From the IMG/VR virus record IMGVR_UViG_3300031525_000025, positions 1 through 30,680 of that record: a DNA stretch of 30,680 bases, one strand, 5' to 3'. The notes below the pieces were generated by a model. That model was given only the letters and a program-made list of their open reading frames with translations. It was not told where the DNA came from and did no database searches. The position numbers were made by a program, and so were the translations under genes. The stretch is from a virus. Positions within the stretch are counted from its first letter, which is position 1. Each line of letters begins with the position of its first letter. Shown one piece after another: positions 20,301 through 27,239 of the stretch.

Positions 20301-20657
20301 ATGCAAAACACTCATCGTCGATGTCCGATTCCCGGTTGCAACATGGTCTTCGCGAAAAGCGTGGTCGGTTGGCACACCCACGCGGCCAGTCTTACCGCGC
20401 ACCCGTTTTGGGCCGAGGGCCTTACCAAGGAGCAGCGTAAAGAACAGTTTGTCCTGGAGTTCCCGTACTTTTTCCCGCTCGCCCCGATCTTGAAAGGTCG
20501 TAGCGAACCGCCGGCGCCGCCGGCTTGGTCTTTGCATCAATTGTTCGCACTAACGCGAGACGCCTTGACTCAAATCGAACAGCAAACGGGAGAGTTGCCG
20601 GACGTACCCGCGACGCCGCGGCTAAAGTTCAACCGATACCGCCCGCCTACAACGTGA
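20301..20657 (+). CDS. Zinc-finger-like protein, lone plus-strand gene
   Basis: 118 residues from ATG 20301. Residues 8-35 read CPIPGC, then NMVFAKSVVGWHTH and later LTAH: two Cys four apart and a His cluster 11 residues on, resembling a C2H2 finger. The rest has EGLTKEQRKEQFVLEFPYFFPLAPILKG and a helical segment with ALTRDALTQIEQQTGELPD, ending in a basic tail. Such a finger would fit a small DNA-binding regulator. It is transcribed against both neighbours and its 3' end overlaps the convergent 20647 gene by 11 bases. Codon use is like the rest. In-frame sequence upstream of 20301 looks like shadow. Confidence 0.6.
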   Translation: MQNTHRRCPIPGCNMVFAKSVVGWHTHAASLTAHPFWAEGLTKEQRKEQFVLEFPYFFPLAPILKGRSEPPAPPAWSLHQLFALTRDALTQIEQQTGELPDVPATPRLKFNRYRPPTT

Positions 20658-20976
20658 TCCCCAGCTCCTTCGCGCACGCGATCCAACGCGTGGGGGGCAG
20701 CCCGCGCTTGCCGGGCCGCTCCCCACGCAGCAGGGCCGCCCGTATGCGTGCCATATCGCGCTTGACGGCGTGCGCCGCCAAATAGGCCCGACGCGCCGGA
20801 GGCTTAGCTTGCGGGGGGCGTTGGCGGGGGGCGTTGCCGCGCAGCAGTGTGATGCCATCACGAATCTTTGATCCGTCGGGGGCGCGGTAAAAACTGGCGA
20901 TGACCGCGTGTTCGAAACGCGCTTGGGGTTCCGCGAACTCTTCCGCCACTTCGTCTGCGATATTTTTGAAGGTCAT
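20647..20976 (-). CDS. Hypothetical basic protein
   Basis: 109 residues from ATG 20976, chosen because GGAG lies 9 nt before it; GTG at 21006 would add ten residues. The first half is acidic (MTFKNIADEVAEEFAEPQARFEHAVIASFYRAPDG), the second half basic (APRQRPPQAKPPARRAYLAAHAVKRDMARIRAALLRGERPGKRG). A small protein with an acidic head and basic tail could bind nucleic acid; it might even be the missing small terminase subunit, but no HTH pattern is clear enough to say so. It follows the Ala-rich protein gene in the same direction after 54 bases. Confidence 0.55.
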   Translation of the reverse strand: MTFKNIADEVAEEFAEPQARFEHAVIASFYRAPDGSKIRDGITLLRGNAPRQRPPQAKPPARRAYLAAHAVKRDMARIRAALLRGERPGKRGLPPTRWIACAKELGITL

Positions 20977-20978
20977 GT

Positions 20979-20997
20979 CATGCTTCTCCGGTTCATG
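20979..20997 (-). repeat. CATGAACCGGAGAAGCATG, copy 1
   Basis: A 19-bp element, ends CATG on both sides, one mismatch from 30657-30675. It immediately precedes the ATG at 20976 and holds its GGAG site. A 16-bp version lies in the opposite orientation at 18598-18613. Confidence 0.45.
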
Positions 20998-21030
20998 CAT
21001 TTTCACGAATTTCGCCGTTGAGAGGGGAGG

Positions 21031-22011
21031 TCACGAGAGCGCCGCCATCCGCTTGACTAGGTCGACGAGGCCAGCGTCCAGTTCGTCACGCACCGACGCG
21101 AATTTGTTTGCTCCCCCCGCATAGACCTCCTCCGCAACTTTGCGGGCCGCCGCGTATTGTTCGGAGTATCCACCGCCCGCTTTCTCGACCTTGTGAGCCG
21201 CATCGAAGATGCGCCGATCGTAGGCGGCGTCGGCGTCGGCGTAGGCGGCGGCGGCGTAGGCGGCGTCGGCGGCGCCGGCGGCGTAGGCGGCGTAGACGTA
21301 GGCGGCGTAGGCGGCGGTGGCGGCGGCGGCGGCGTCGGCGGTGGCGGCGGCGTAGGCGGCGGCGGCGGCGTAGGCGGCGGCGGCGGCGGCGTCGGCGGCG
21401 GCGGCGTAGGCGGCGGCGGCGGCGGCGTCGGCGGCGGCGTAGGCGGCGGCATAGTCGGCGTCGGCGTCGGCGGCGTCGGCTTTTTTGTACTTCTCTCGGA
21501 TGCGTTGCCACGCATCCTCGCGAAGCTTGTAGCAGTCATTACATACAGCCACGAGAGCCGGTTGTCCAGCGTCAAGCGAGACCGGCGAATCGACAGGCGC
21601 TAGCTGCGCGAGCGTGTCCGCGCATTTGTGCGCATTTGCCTTTCGCAACAACGCCGGCAACGCTACTCGATACGCCCAGTCTGCGGCCATCCACACACGG
21701 CGTTGTTCGACTGCTTTGCTCGTGCGGGTATTGAGCGGCACTGTTCCAATCGCTCGTAGCACCCGGGTACGCCGCGCATCGGCTTCGGCTCCGCTTCCGC
21801 ATCTGTCATTGAACCGCAGGAGCACATTGCGAATGCTCGGACAGACGCATGAGGGCGCGTCCGACCACGGCTCGCCTGCGCACCACGCGTACAACTCCAT
21901 AATGCACGCGGCGTCCGGCGGTGTCCCGTTGCCGCTCTTGGCGTGTGCACCATACGTCGGCGTAACCTGAATGGCCTTGGCCCACCGCTGCTCAATGCTA
22001 TTGATGCTCAT
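21031..22011 (-). CDS. Protein with long Ala/Tyr/Asp low-complexity helix
   Basis: 326 residues. Residues 1-175 are ordinary: MSINSIEQRWAKAIQVTPTYG, a Cys-containing part (MELYAWCAGEPWSDAPSCVCPSI) with helices, then VAVCNDCYKLREDAWQRIREKYKKA. Residues of about 178-265 are almost purely Ala with Tyr or Asp at intervals (DYAAAYAAADAAAA and similar), predicted as one long amphipathic or all-surface Ala helix. A charged helical tail follows (AAHKVEKAGG, AAARKVAEEVYAGG). The repeat uses almost only GCC, TAC and GAC codons. Function unknown; possible roles are a spacer rod or surface binder. It lies directly behind the terminase gene, where a portal gene would often be, but it does not look like a portal. 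Confidence 0.65.
   Translation of the reverse strand: MSINSIEQRWAKAIQVTPTYGAHAKSGNGTPPDAACIMELYAWCAGEPWSDAPSCVCPSIRNVLLRFNDRCGSGAEADARRTRVLRAIGTVPLNTRTSKAVEQRRVWMAADWAYRVALPALLRKANAHKCADTLAQLAPVDSPVSLDAGQPALVAVCNDCYKLREDAWQRIREKYKKADAADADADYAAAYAAADAAAAAAYAAAADAAAAAAYAAAAAYAAATADAAAAATAAYAAYVYAAYAAGAADAAYAAAAYADADAAYDRRIFDAAHKVEKAGGGYSEQYAAARKVAEEVYAGGANKFASVRDELDAGLVDLVKRMAALS
21221..21480 (-). repeat. 260-bp GCC/TAC/GAC triplet repeat
   Basis: Nearly uninterrupted GGC-type triplets on the plus strand (GCGGCGTAGGCGGCG...), coding for Ala, Tyr and Asp on the minus strand. All changes keep the triplet phase. Such tracts expand and shrink by slippage, so length should vary among relatives. Confidence 0.85.
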
Positions 22012-22030
22012 TGGGTCATGCGTCTCCTAA

Positions 22031-23491
22031 TCAGTCGAGGTCTATGTAACCGAGCTTCTTGCGAACTTTTTCCATCGCCGCGCGCAAATAGCTAGTGTTC
22101 TCTTGCAGGTACAACAAGGCTTGCGTCATCGCGTCGACTTGGTCGTCGTGCTTTCCTCGGGGAAAGGACAACACTTCGGGTATGAATGTAGCGTCAACCC
22201 ACGGGGCGATGGCCGGGTCGGGCAAGAACACGTTACCGGCCTCGAAAAAACCCGAGCATGCAGCTGCTCGCGAATGCTTTCCACCGCGCGGATCAACTGC
22301 CACAAGACCGGGTACCGCTTCCGACAACATTTGTAACACACCTGAACCATTCGCTTTATCCTCGATGAGTACGGTACTTGGTAAATTGCCACACACTTTG
22401 CGCGAACGCAACTCCAAAATGCTTCGTAACGTGGTCGGAAAGGAAAAGTGTCCGTAACTTTGCGCAATAAGGTAGAAGTGTACCCCGCATCGACCCCAGA
22501 CCTGGCCACACACGAAGTCGGAGGTCTCCTCCGCTTTGAAGGCGCAATCCCATGAGCAAACGACGTGATCAAACGTCGCCGGCAACTCCTTGTAGAACTT
22601 CAGATGTTCGCGACGAAACACCGCGCCGCCCTCGGGCACGGGGTTTTGGTCGAGCTGCGCCGCCGCGTTGATTCCCCCGAGGTTACGCCGGATCTCATCC
22701 ACCAAGCGCTTCGGCATGCGTATCGGGTCGAGTAGCTCCCCCACCGCGACCCGCGGGTCCGCGCCCCACTTCGTGGTAGTCTTACGCGACGGGTCGTACT
22801 CGGCGGGCAAGCACACATGCACCGCCCCGCGGTCTAGGAGCGTTTGAGCGAGGTCGCCGCAGTGCAAACGCTGCATGATGCACACGAGCGCGTTGACCTC
22901 GGGCGGCCGGCGCCAGCGCGTGTCGAGCGTACGGTTGAGCCACTCCACGGTATTCTGGAGCCCGACCTTCGTGAGCTCTTCCGGCTTATTAGGATCGTCG
23001 AGTAGTTGCACGTTGGCATGGAAGCCGGTCACTTCGCCTCCGGGGGTCGTGCCGAGCCGAAACCCGCCCTTGTCGTTTTTGATGAGGTCAATAGTCGGCA
23101 CGGTCGGGAGCTTGAAGCGGTCGCCCCAGCGCTGCTGAAACCACTTGGATTGCATGAATTGCAGCGTTTGGCCAGCGTCGCGGCGCACCAGCTTCTGCCC
23201 GTAAGCCGCGTGGATGATCGAGAAGTGCGGGTCGCGCACCCACATCCACGCCGGGAACACCACGCAAGTCAAAGACGACTTGCCGCCGCCCGGAGGCAGG
23301 TTCACCACGAGCTCGCGAATCTCGCCTTTGAAGCACGCTTCGTAATGCTCGGTCAAAAGGCCGTAGTGAAAGTTGTCGACGAAGGGCGACGACGGATAGA
23401 TCGCGGACCAGACCAGCTTCACGAAGTCGTAAAAAGAGCCTTCGAGGCCGGTGACGCGGTCGCACGCGATGAGGTCCGATTCGAGGGTCAC
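22031..23491 (-). CDS. terL: Large terminase subunit
   Basis: 486 residues from GTG 23491, overlapping the previous stop by GTGA. ATPase domain: Walker A PPGGGKSS at 66-73, then IIHAAYGQKLVRRDAGQTLQFM, and Walker B VQLLDDPNKPEE at 161-172. Nuclease domain of RNase H fold: Asp315 in SWDCAF, Glu377 in IEDKANG and Asp450/Asp453 in KHDDQVDA. The enzyme packages DNA into the prohead and cuts it. Length is normal for the family. The following gene is not a portal and no small terminase is recognised next to it. The call is firm from the motifs. Confidence 0.93.
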   Translation of the reverse strand: MTLESDLIACDRVTGLEGSFYDFVKLVWSAIYPSSPFVDNFHYGLLTEHYEACFKGEIRELVVNLPPGGGKSSLTCVVFPAWMWVRDPHFSIIHAAYGQKLVRRDAGQTLQFMQSKWFQQRWGDRFKLPTVPTIDLIKNDKGGFRLGTTPGGEVTGFHANVQLLDDPNKPEELTKVGLQNTVEWLNRTLDTRWRRPPEVNALVCIMQRLHCGDLAQTLLDRGAVHVCLPAEYDPSRKTTTKWGADPRVAVGELLDPIRMPKRLVDEIRRNLGGINAAAQLDQNPVPEGGAVFRREHLKFYKELPATFDHVVCSWDCAFKAEETSDFVCGQVWGRCGVHFYLIAQSYGHFSFPTTLRSILELRSRKVCGNLPSTVLIEDKANGSGVLQMLSEAVPGLVAVDPRGGKHSRAAACSGFFEAGNVFLPDPAIAPWVDATFIPEVLSFPRGKHDDQVDAMTQALLYLQENTSYLRAAMEKVRKKLGYIDLD

Positions 23492-23700
23492 CCGAACCTC
23501 AACGGCGGCCCGACCGGCAACGTGGGCTCGAACGTCTTGATTAGCACGACCGCGTACACGGCCGCGTGGCGCGTAGCGGAAAACACCTTCGCGCGCGAAA
23601 CCGCTTCCTCATACGTGTCGTAGGCCACCAGACCGCCGGGGCGCACCACGATGTACCGCGCGGGGTTACCGTTTTCTAATATCGCGGCTGGACTCGACAT
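23488..23700 (-). CDS. Small hypothetical protein between sigma factor and terminase
   Basis: 70 residues: MSSPAAILENGNPARYIVVR, then DTYEEAVSRAKVFSATRHAAVYAVVLIKTFEP. This is a compact beta-alpha-beta protein of a kind frequent in phages. Its start lies inside the last 35 bases of the sigma gene and its stop overlaps the terminase GTG, so it bridges both. No family is recognised. It is too small for a usual small terminase. Confidence 0.55.
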   Translation of the reverse strand: MSSPAAILENGNPARYIVVRPGGLVAYDTYEEAVSRAKVFSATRHAAVYAVVLIKTFEPTLPVGPPLRFG

Positions 23701-24328
23701 ACTGTTTCGCTGCTTCCTGCAAGTCGGGCCTCCGACCGCGCCAAAAGTCTTTCGTTTCGGTGGGGGTGAGCTTTTTCAAATACCTTCGGAGTGACCGCAT
23801 GTCTCGCACGGAGTCCATAGCGGCCTCCGGCCCGTCGTCGGGGTCGCGCTCGTCGGCGATTTCGTCAAGCTTGTCTTCCCCCACAAAAGTCGCAGACGCG
23901 CGCAAAGAGCGAAGTGCTGCCGCTGGACTGATGCCCACTTCCTCGGGATCAGGGTATCGACCGTAACGGGCAAAAAAAGCTGCAACGGCTTCCTGTTTAG
24001 CACGCGGAAGGTCAGCCGACTTAGGTCTCGAAACGGGCGTCGCGTGACGCACAACCTGCTGCATTTCATGGAGTTGCCACCAATAGCATATCGTGCTGAA
24101 TTCGCCTTTTTTCGGGTCCCACTTGTCGAGCGCGCGGATCACACCGATGCGCGCCGCTTGGTAGATATCGTCCCGCAAGTGCTCGACGTAATAGCGCGTG
24201 GATTGCAAGAAGTCGCGCGCGAATGTCTGCACCAAAGGCTCTTGCGAAACGATCATTTCTTGCAAAAGGCGTGCCCGGGTCACGCCGACCGAGTCTTTCC
24301 ATCGCAACCACGTGTCTAAGAAAGGCAT
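23666..24328 (-). CDS. Phage-encoded sigma-70-family sigma factor
   Basis: 220 residues from ATG 24328; a TTG at 24337 is a weaker option. Region 2 is clear at about 48-95: LRDDIYQAARIGVIRALDKWDPKKGEFST then CYWWQLHEMQQVV, matching the core-binding and -10-melting helices (the usual form being FSTYA-xWWI-xQ). Residues 97-145 resemble region 3 (GRYPDPEEVGISPAAALRSL). Residues 178-219 resemble region 4, with LKKLTPTETKDFW and an HTH-like LQEAAKQYVESSRDIRKR. It would steer host RNA polymerase to phage promoters, probably those of the late genes. It lies next to the terminase and is itself preceded by a GACTGCCCC element. The region 2 match is strong; the sequence is divergent elsewhere. Confidence 0.8.
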   Translation of the reverse strand: MPFLDTWLRWKDSVGVTRARLLQEMIVSQEPLVQTFARDFLQSTRYYVEHLRDDIYQAARIGVIRALDKWDPKKGEFSTICYWWQLHEMQQVVRHATPVSRPKSADLPRAKQEAVAAFFARYGRYPDPEEVGISPAAALRSLRASATFVGEDKLDEIADERDPDDGPEAAMDSVRDMRSLRRYLKKLTPTETKDFWRGRRPDLQEAAKQYVESSRDIRKR

Positions 24329-24342
24329 AAGGCTCAAACATA

Positions 24343-24351
24343 GGGGCAGTC
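24343..24351 (-). promoter_or_regulatory. GACTGCCCC element, copy 2, before sigma factor
   Basis: GACTGCCCC then TATGTT, 14 nt before the sigma ATG. It lies in the 38-base gap behind the 24367 gene, which is not coding except for a possible longer start. Confidence 0.5.
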
Positions 24352-24366
24352 ATGGGATTTCGGGGG

Positions 24367-24546
24367 TCACGGGTAAAAGTCCGCTCCTTCCAACCGCTCC
24401 AACGCCAACGCCTTCGCCTTATAATAAGCCAGCGGCGTGGGCTCGCAACGCCAAAGCGCCTCTAGCCGGCGTTCTACTTCGAGGACACGCTGCAACCAAT
24501 CGGCGGTTTCGTCTTGAACGGCGAATTCGCCCCAGCGCGGGCTCAT
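24367..24546 (-). CDS. Small helical hypothetical protein
   Basis: 59 residues: MSPRWGEFAVQDETADWLQR followed by VLEVERRLEALWRCEPTPLA and YYKAKALALERLEGADFYP. It is mostly one or two charged helices. The ATG overlaps the phosphoesterase stop (ATGA), which fixes the start. Function unknown; short enough to be missed by gene callers. Confidence 0.6.
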   Translation of the reverse strand: MSPRWGEFAVQDETADWLQRVLEVERRLEALWRCEPTPLAYYKAKALALERLEGADFYP

Positions 24547-25319
24547 TTGAGTAACCCCCCGAGCAATGATTTGCCGTGCGCGATTGGCACGTTGATGTGC
24601 AAGAAAGAACCGTTTTTCTGAATAAATTGAACCGCATACCCGTGTGTCCAACTAGTGGGGTTCGTATGCTGGTACAACGGCTGCAGCTTGGCCAAAGTGC
24701 CCGGGCACCACGCGCCATACCCCGCGGACGTCACGGAGCGCTCTACAACGCTCTGACAACGATGCGTGTGGCCGTGTACTACGTTGGCGCAAAAGCGTCG
24801 CAAATGCACCGCCGTGGCGTACTGCGAGGCCGATATGCCGTGGGTAAAGAAACACTTGCCCAGCTTTATTGTGCCCTGAATCGGGATGCCTTGATACATC
24901 AATGCGCGCCGGTAATACCGTATTTCGCGCTCCTTGAGCTTGAGGACTGCGCCGGGCCCATTGCGTTCAATGAAGCCCTCGGCATCCTTGTGGGATTCGA
25001 AAATGCGTGACGCCCAGCGTTCCACTCTCTGCTCGTGATTACCTTCCAGATAGTGATACGCGGCGTCCGGCGCCGCTCGTTGTATCTTGTCGAAAAACAA
25101 GTTCGTTGCGGACACGTCATCTTCATACGACTCGGTCATTTCGTTGGTATATGACCGCTGGTGATCGGTGAAAGTGCCCCCGCAATCCAAATGATCCCCC
25201 AACAAGACTACTTCTTTTGGACACAGACGGCGAATATCTGCAATCACGGCTTGCGCCGCGGGCCAATCAATATGGGCCCCGTGCGAGTCCGGAATCACAA
25301 CCCTAACAAATTCACCCAT
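24543..25319 (-). CDS. Calcineurin-like metallophosphoesterase
   Basis: 258 residues with the metal-binding blocks in order: IPDSHG (10-14, D and H), LLGDHLDCGG (40-47), EGNHEQR (about 92-98), FTHG (about 159) and VHGHTHR (about 184-190). These are the signature of the dinuclear-metal phosphoesterase superfamily. Members in phages act as nucleases, nucleotide or RNA 2'-3' cyclic phosphatases, or protein phosphatases; the substrate cannot be told. GGAG lies 8 nt before the ATG. It lies in the nucleotide and DNA metabolism run, so DNA or nucleotide substrates are likely. Confidence 0.85.
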   Translation of the reverse strand: MGEFVRVVIPDSHGAHIDWPAAQAVIADIRRLCPKEVVLLGDHLDCGGTFTDHQRSYTNEMTESYEDDVSATNLFFDKIQRAAPDAAYHYLEGNHEQRVERWASRIFESHKDAEGFIERNGPGAVLKLKEREIRYYRRALMYQGIPIQGTIKLGKCFFTHGISASQYATAVHLRRFCANVVHGHTHRCQSVVERSVTSAGYGAWCPGTLAKLQPLYQHTNPTSWTHGYAVQFIQKNGSFLHINVPIAHGKSLLGGLLK

Positions 25320-25346
25320 GGTGTTGCTCCAAGTACGCCGTGGGCG

Positions 25347-25601
25347 TCACAGCCCTTCCCCGGGCGCCGCGACGCGGGTTACTTCCGTCGCCGCAATCGC
25401 TTGCTGCAAACGCGTAACCACGCCCACGACTTGATTGACCTCGAGCCGCGCGACGCAATCGAGCAAGACCGTCATCGCCGCGGTCGGCCGCGAGCAATGG
25501 TTCAAGTCCTTGACCTTTTCGACCATCGTTTTCAGTTCCGCCCGGCGCACGCGAACAGCGTTTTCGATGTCTTTGCGTTCGTTTTCTTCGATGATATTCA
25601 T
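25347..25601 (-). CDS. Small coiled-coil hypothetical protein
   Basis: 84 residues from ATG 25601, which overlaps the methyltransferase stop (ATGA). The first half is a charged helix (NIIEENERKDIENAVRVRRA, ELKTMVEKVKDLNH), followed by AAMTVLLDCVARLEVNQVVGVVTRLQQAI, also helical. No family recognised. It may be a small partner of the enzymes on either side. Confidence 0.55.
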   Translation of the reverse strand: MNIIEENERKDIENAVRVRRAELKTMVEKVKDLNHCSRPTAAMTVLLDCVARLEVNQVVGVVTRLQQAIAATEVTRVAAPGEGL

Positions 25602-26341
25602 GTGTCCGTGCCTTTCATTGAGCAAAGCCCCAACGCTTGTTCATCGGCAATCTCGGGGTATCCGGCCGCGACCGTCAGCCGGGCGCGGGCCCGGTCACAC
25701 CACGCCGGATCCGAGTCCCACCCGACGTAATTGCGGCCGAGTCGAACGCACGCCTCACCGATCGCCCCAGAGCCGCAGAAGGCATCGAACACGGTCTCGC
25801 CGCGGTTGGAAAATAGGGCCACGAGTTTCAAGCACAAGTCCGGAGGCTTCTCGTTCGGGTGCCGATCTTTTTTACCGCGCGTCCCGTTGCACCGCCAAAT
25901 ACCGTACGACCCTCGGCCATTCCAAGCCTTCTTGACCGCGTACGAGTGCAGCAGGGTGATCCCCTCGTACGCGGTCGCCGGCCGGTCGACGGTCAATTGT
26001 CCCATCGCGTTGCATTTGTACCAAATACACCCGCGGACGTAAGCTTCCCTCGCCGCCATCTTATACAACCCGAAGTCTTCGACCGCGCTGAAAATTACGG
26101 ACCACCGGCGCGCTACGCGCGGGCACTCACGGGCCAAAATATCAAGACCGGCCGCCGACTGTGGCGCGAAGTCCAACTCATACTTCGGCACGTTCTTGGT
26201 CCCGACCAACGACCCCGAACAGAGATTACCTTGTACGTGCGCGTTGTAGGGCGGGTCGGTGATGACCACGTCGACGTCCCCGGCTTCCAGCTCTTGGAAA
26301 GCGCCGTAGGAATCCGAGACGCATTCGATCGCGTAGGTCAT
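25598..26341 (-). CDS. DNA methyltransferase, beta-class (N6-adenine or N4-cytosine)
   Basis: 247 residues from ATG 26341, overlapping the previous stop by ATGA. The catalytic motif IV is DPPYN at 29-33, and motif I (SAM binding) is FDAFCGSGAIGEA at 185-197, followed by GRNYVGWDSDP. Catalytic motif before SAM motif is the beta-class order. HPNEKP at 161-166 is also typical of this group (motif X area). The enzyme would methylate an exocyclic amine in phage or host DNA, likely to block restriction. No restriction enzyme gene is next to it, so it is an orphan. It lies in a coupled run with the deoxyribonucleotidase gene. Confidence 0.88.
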   Translation of the reverse strand: MTYAIECVSDSYGAFQELEAGDVDVVITDPPYNAHVQGNLCSGSLVGTKNVPKYELDFAPQSAAGLDILARECPRVARRWSVIFSAVEDFGLYKMAAREAYVRGCIWYKCNAMGQLTVDRPATAYEGITLLHSYAVKKAWNGRGSYGIWRCNGTRGKKDRHPNEKPPDLCLKLVALFSNRGETVFDAFCGSGAIGEACVRLGRNYVGWDSDPAWCDRARARLTVAAGYPEIADEQALGLCSMKGTDT

Positions 26342-26880
26342 ACCGCCCCGCGCATATGAATGCGGCGAAGGATGGCCGCATAATCCGGCACCCATTCGAT
26401 GTTTGGAGTCGACACCGCTCGCACCCACGGCCGGGCCAAAAGGTATGCGGTGCCTCGGGGATGTGCGGCGGCCCACTTCACGGCATTGTCGGTCGAATCT
26501 TCGATGAGAAAATCACCGGCGACGAGTTCCTTGTGCGCCGTGTGTACGGTCTTATCGATGTAACCCTGCAACCATTGCTCGCGTTCGTGGACCCACGTCC
26601 GTGAATGTTCATACGGTCGCGTGACCCCCACCACTTCTCCGCACTTTTGCAACGACCCGAGAAATGCCGGTGCGCCGGGATACCACGGCATTGACGCCAC
26701 GAAGCCCGGCGACCGCATGGCCGCATCGACGACGCCTTGTTCGTCCGGTGACAGCGTATCTTGGAAGCGATACGTCGTGATATCCTTCGGGTAGCGATCG
26801 AAGCCATGCACGCGCAGTACGGAGCACAAAGCCCCCACCAGGTCCGCCACCACGCCGTCTATGTCGACTAGAATGCGCAT
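26338..26880 (-). CDS. 5'(3')-deoxyribonucleotidase-like HAD hydrolase
   Basis: 180 residues from ATG 26880. Motif I is ILVDIDGVVADLV (Asp6 nucleophile, Asp8 acid). Later come VVGVTRPYEHSRTWVHEREQWL in the motif II region (Thr in GVTRP) and GDFLIEDSTDNAVKWAA as motif IV (ED-x3-N). This matches the NT5C type of deoxyribonucleotidase, which removes phosphate from dNMPs; T4-like phages and others carry related enzymes. It is sandwiched between the MazZ-like gene pair and the methyltransferase, which supports a nucleotide-pool role. Two bases separate it from the upstream gene. Confidence 0.8.
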   Translation of the reverse strand: MRILVDIDGVVADLVGALCSVLRVHGFDRYPKDITTYRFQDTLSPDEQGVVDAAMRSPGFVASMPWYPGAPAFLGSLQKCGEVVGVTRPYEHSRTWVHEREQWLQGYIDKTVHTAHKELVAGDFLIEDSTDNAVKWAAAHPRGTAYLLARPWVRAVSTPNIEWVPDYAAILRRIHMRGAV

Positions 26881-26882
26881 CG

Positions 26883-27239
26883 TCAATTCACCTGAATGGC
26901 GTCTTTGGCCAAAGGATATTCCGCAAAGAAGATCGCTCCGTCCTTGCACATGATTAGAACGTACGTGTGTCCGGCGCGCGCCGGGGTCTTCATGCGTGCC
27001 AGGGTGTTGACGAGTTCCGGCGCGCTCTTCTCGAGCATTGTGTACAGATCCGAGCGCGGAGCATAATAAGCCGCAGCGGTTTTACGCTCTTCATCGGGTT
27101 CCAAAACCAAGACACCGTCATACATGTGCGTCTTGAGGCGCCCTTCATTGGCCAAATCGTCGACTTCTTCGAAAATCCACGCGAGACCTCTATGTCGAAG
27201 TTCGTCGGCGATGTCGGTACGATTGGTCGTGTCTGTCAT
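26883..27239 (-). CDS. Hypothetical protein in the nucleotide module
   Basis: 118 residues from ATG 27239 (ATGA overlap with the MazZ-like gene). MTDTTNRTDIADELRHRGLA, then WIFEEVDDLANEGRLKTHMY and DGVLVLEPDEERKTAAAYYAPRS form a helical and then beta part; the C-terminus HTYVLIMCKDGAIFFAEYPL is a beta hairpin. No family is recognised. Its place between two nucleotide enzymes suggests a link to the same pathway. Confidence 0.6.
   Translation of the reverse strand: MTDTTNRTDIADELRHRGLAWIFEEVDDLANEGRLKTHMYDGVLVLEPDEERKTAAAYYAPRSDLYTMLEKSAPELVNTLARMKTPARAGHTYVLIMCKDGAIFFAEYPLAKDAIQVN

Noticed and set aside
21221-21480. Repeat tract as a CRISPR array
   Set aside because: No repeat-spacer alternation, only simple triplets inside a coding frame.
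21057-21734. Long Pro-, Arg- and Gly/Val-rich frames on both strands over the triplet repeat
   Set aside because: They are produced by reading the GCC/TAC/GAC repeat in other phases. The Ala/Tyr/Asp frame has sensible protein on both sides.
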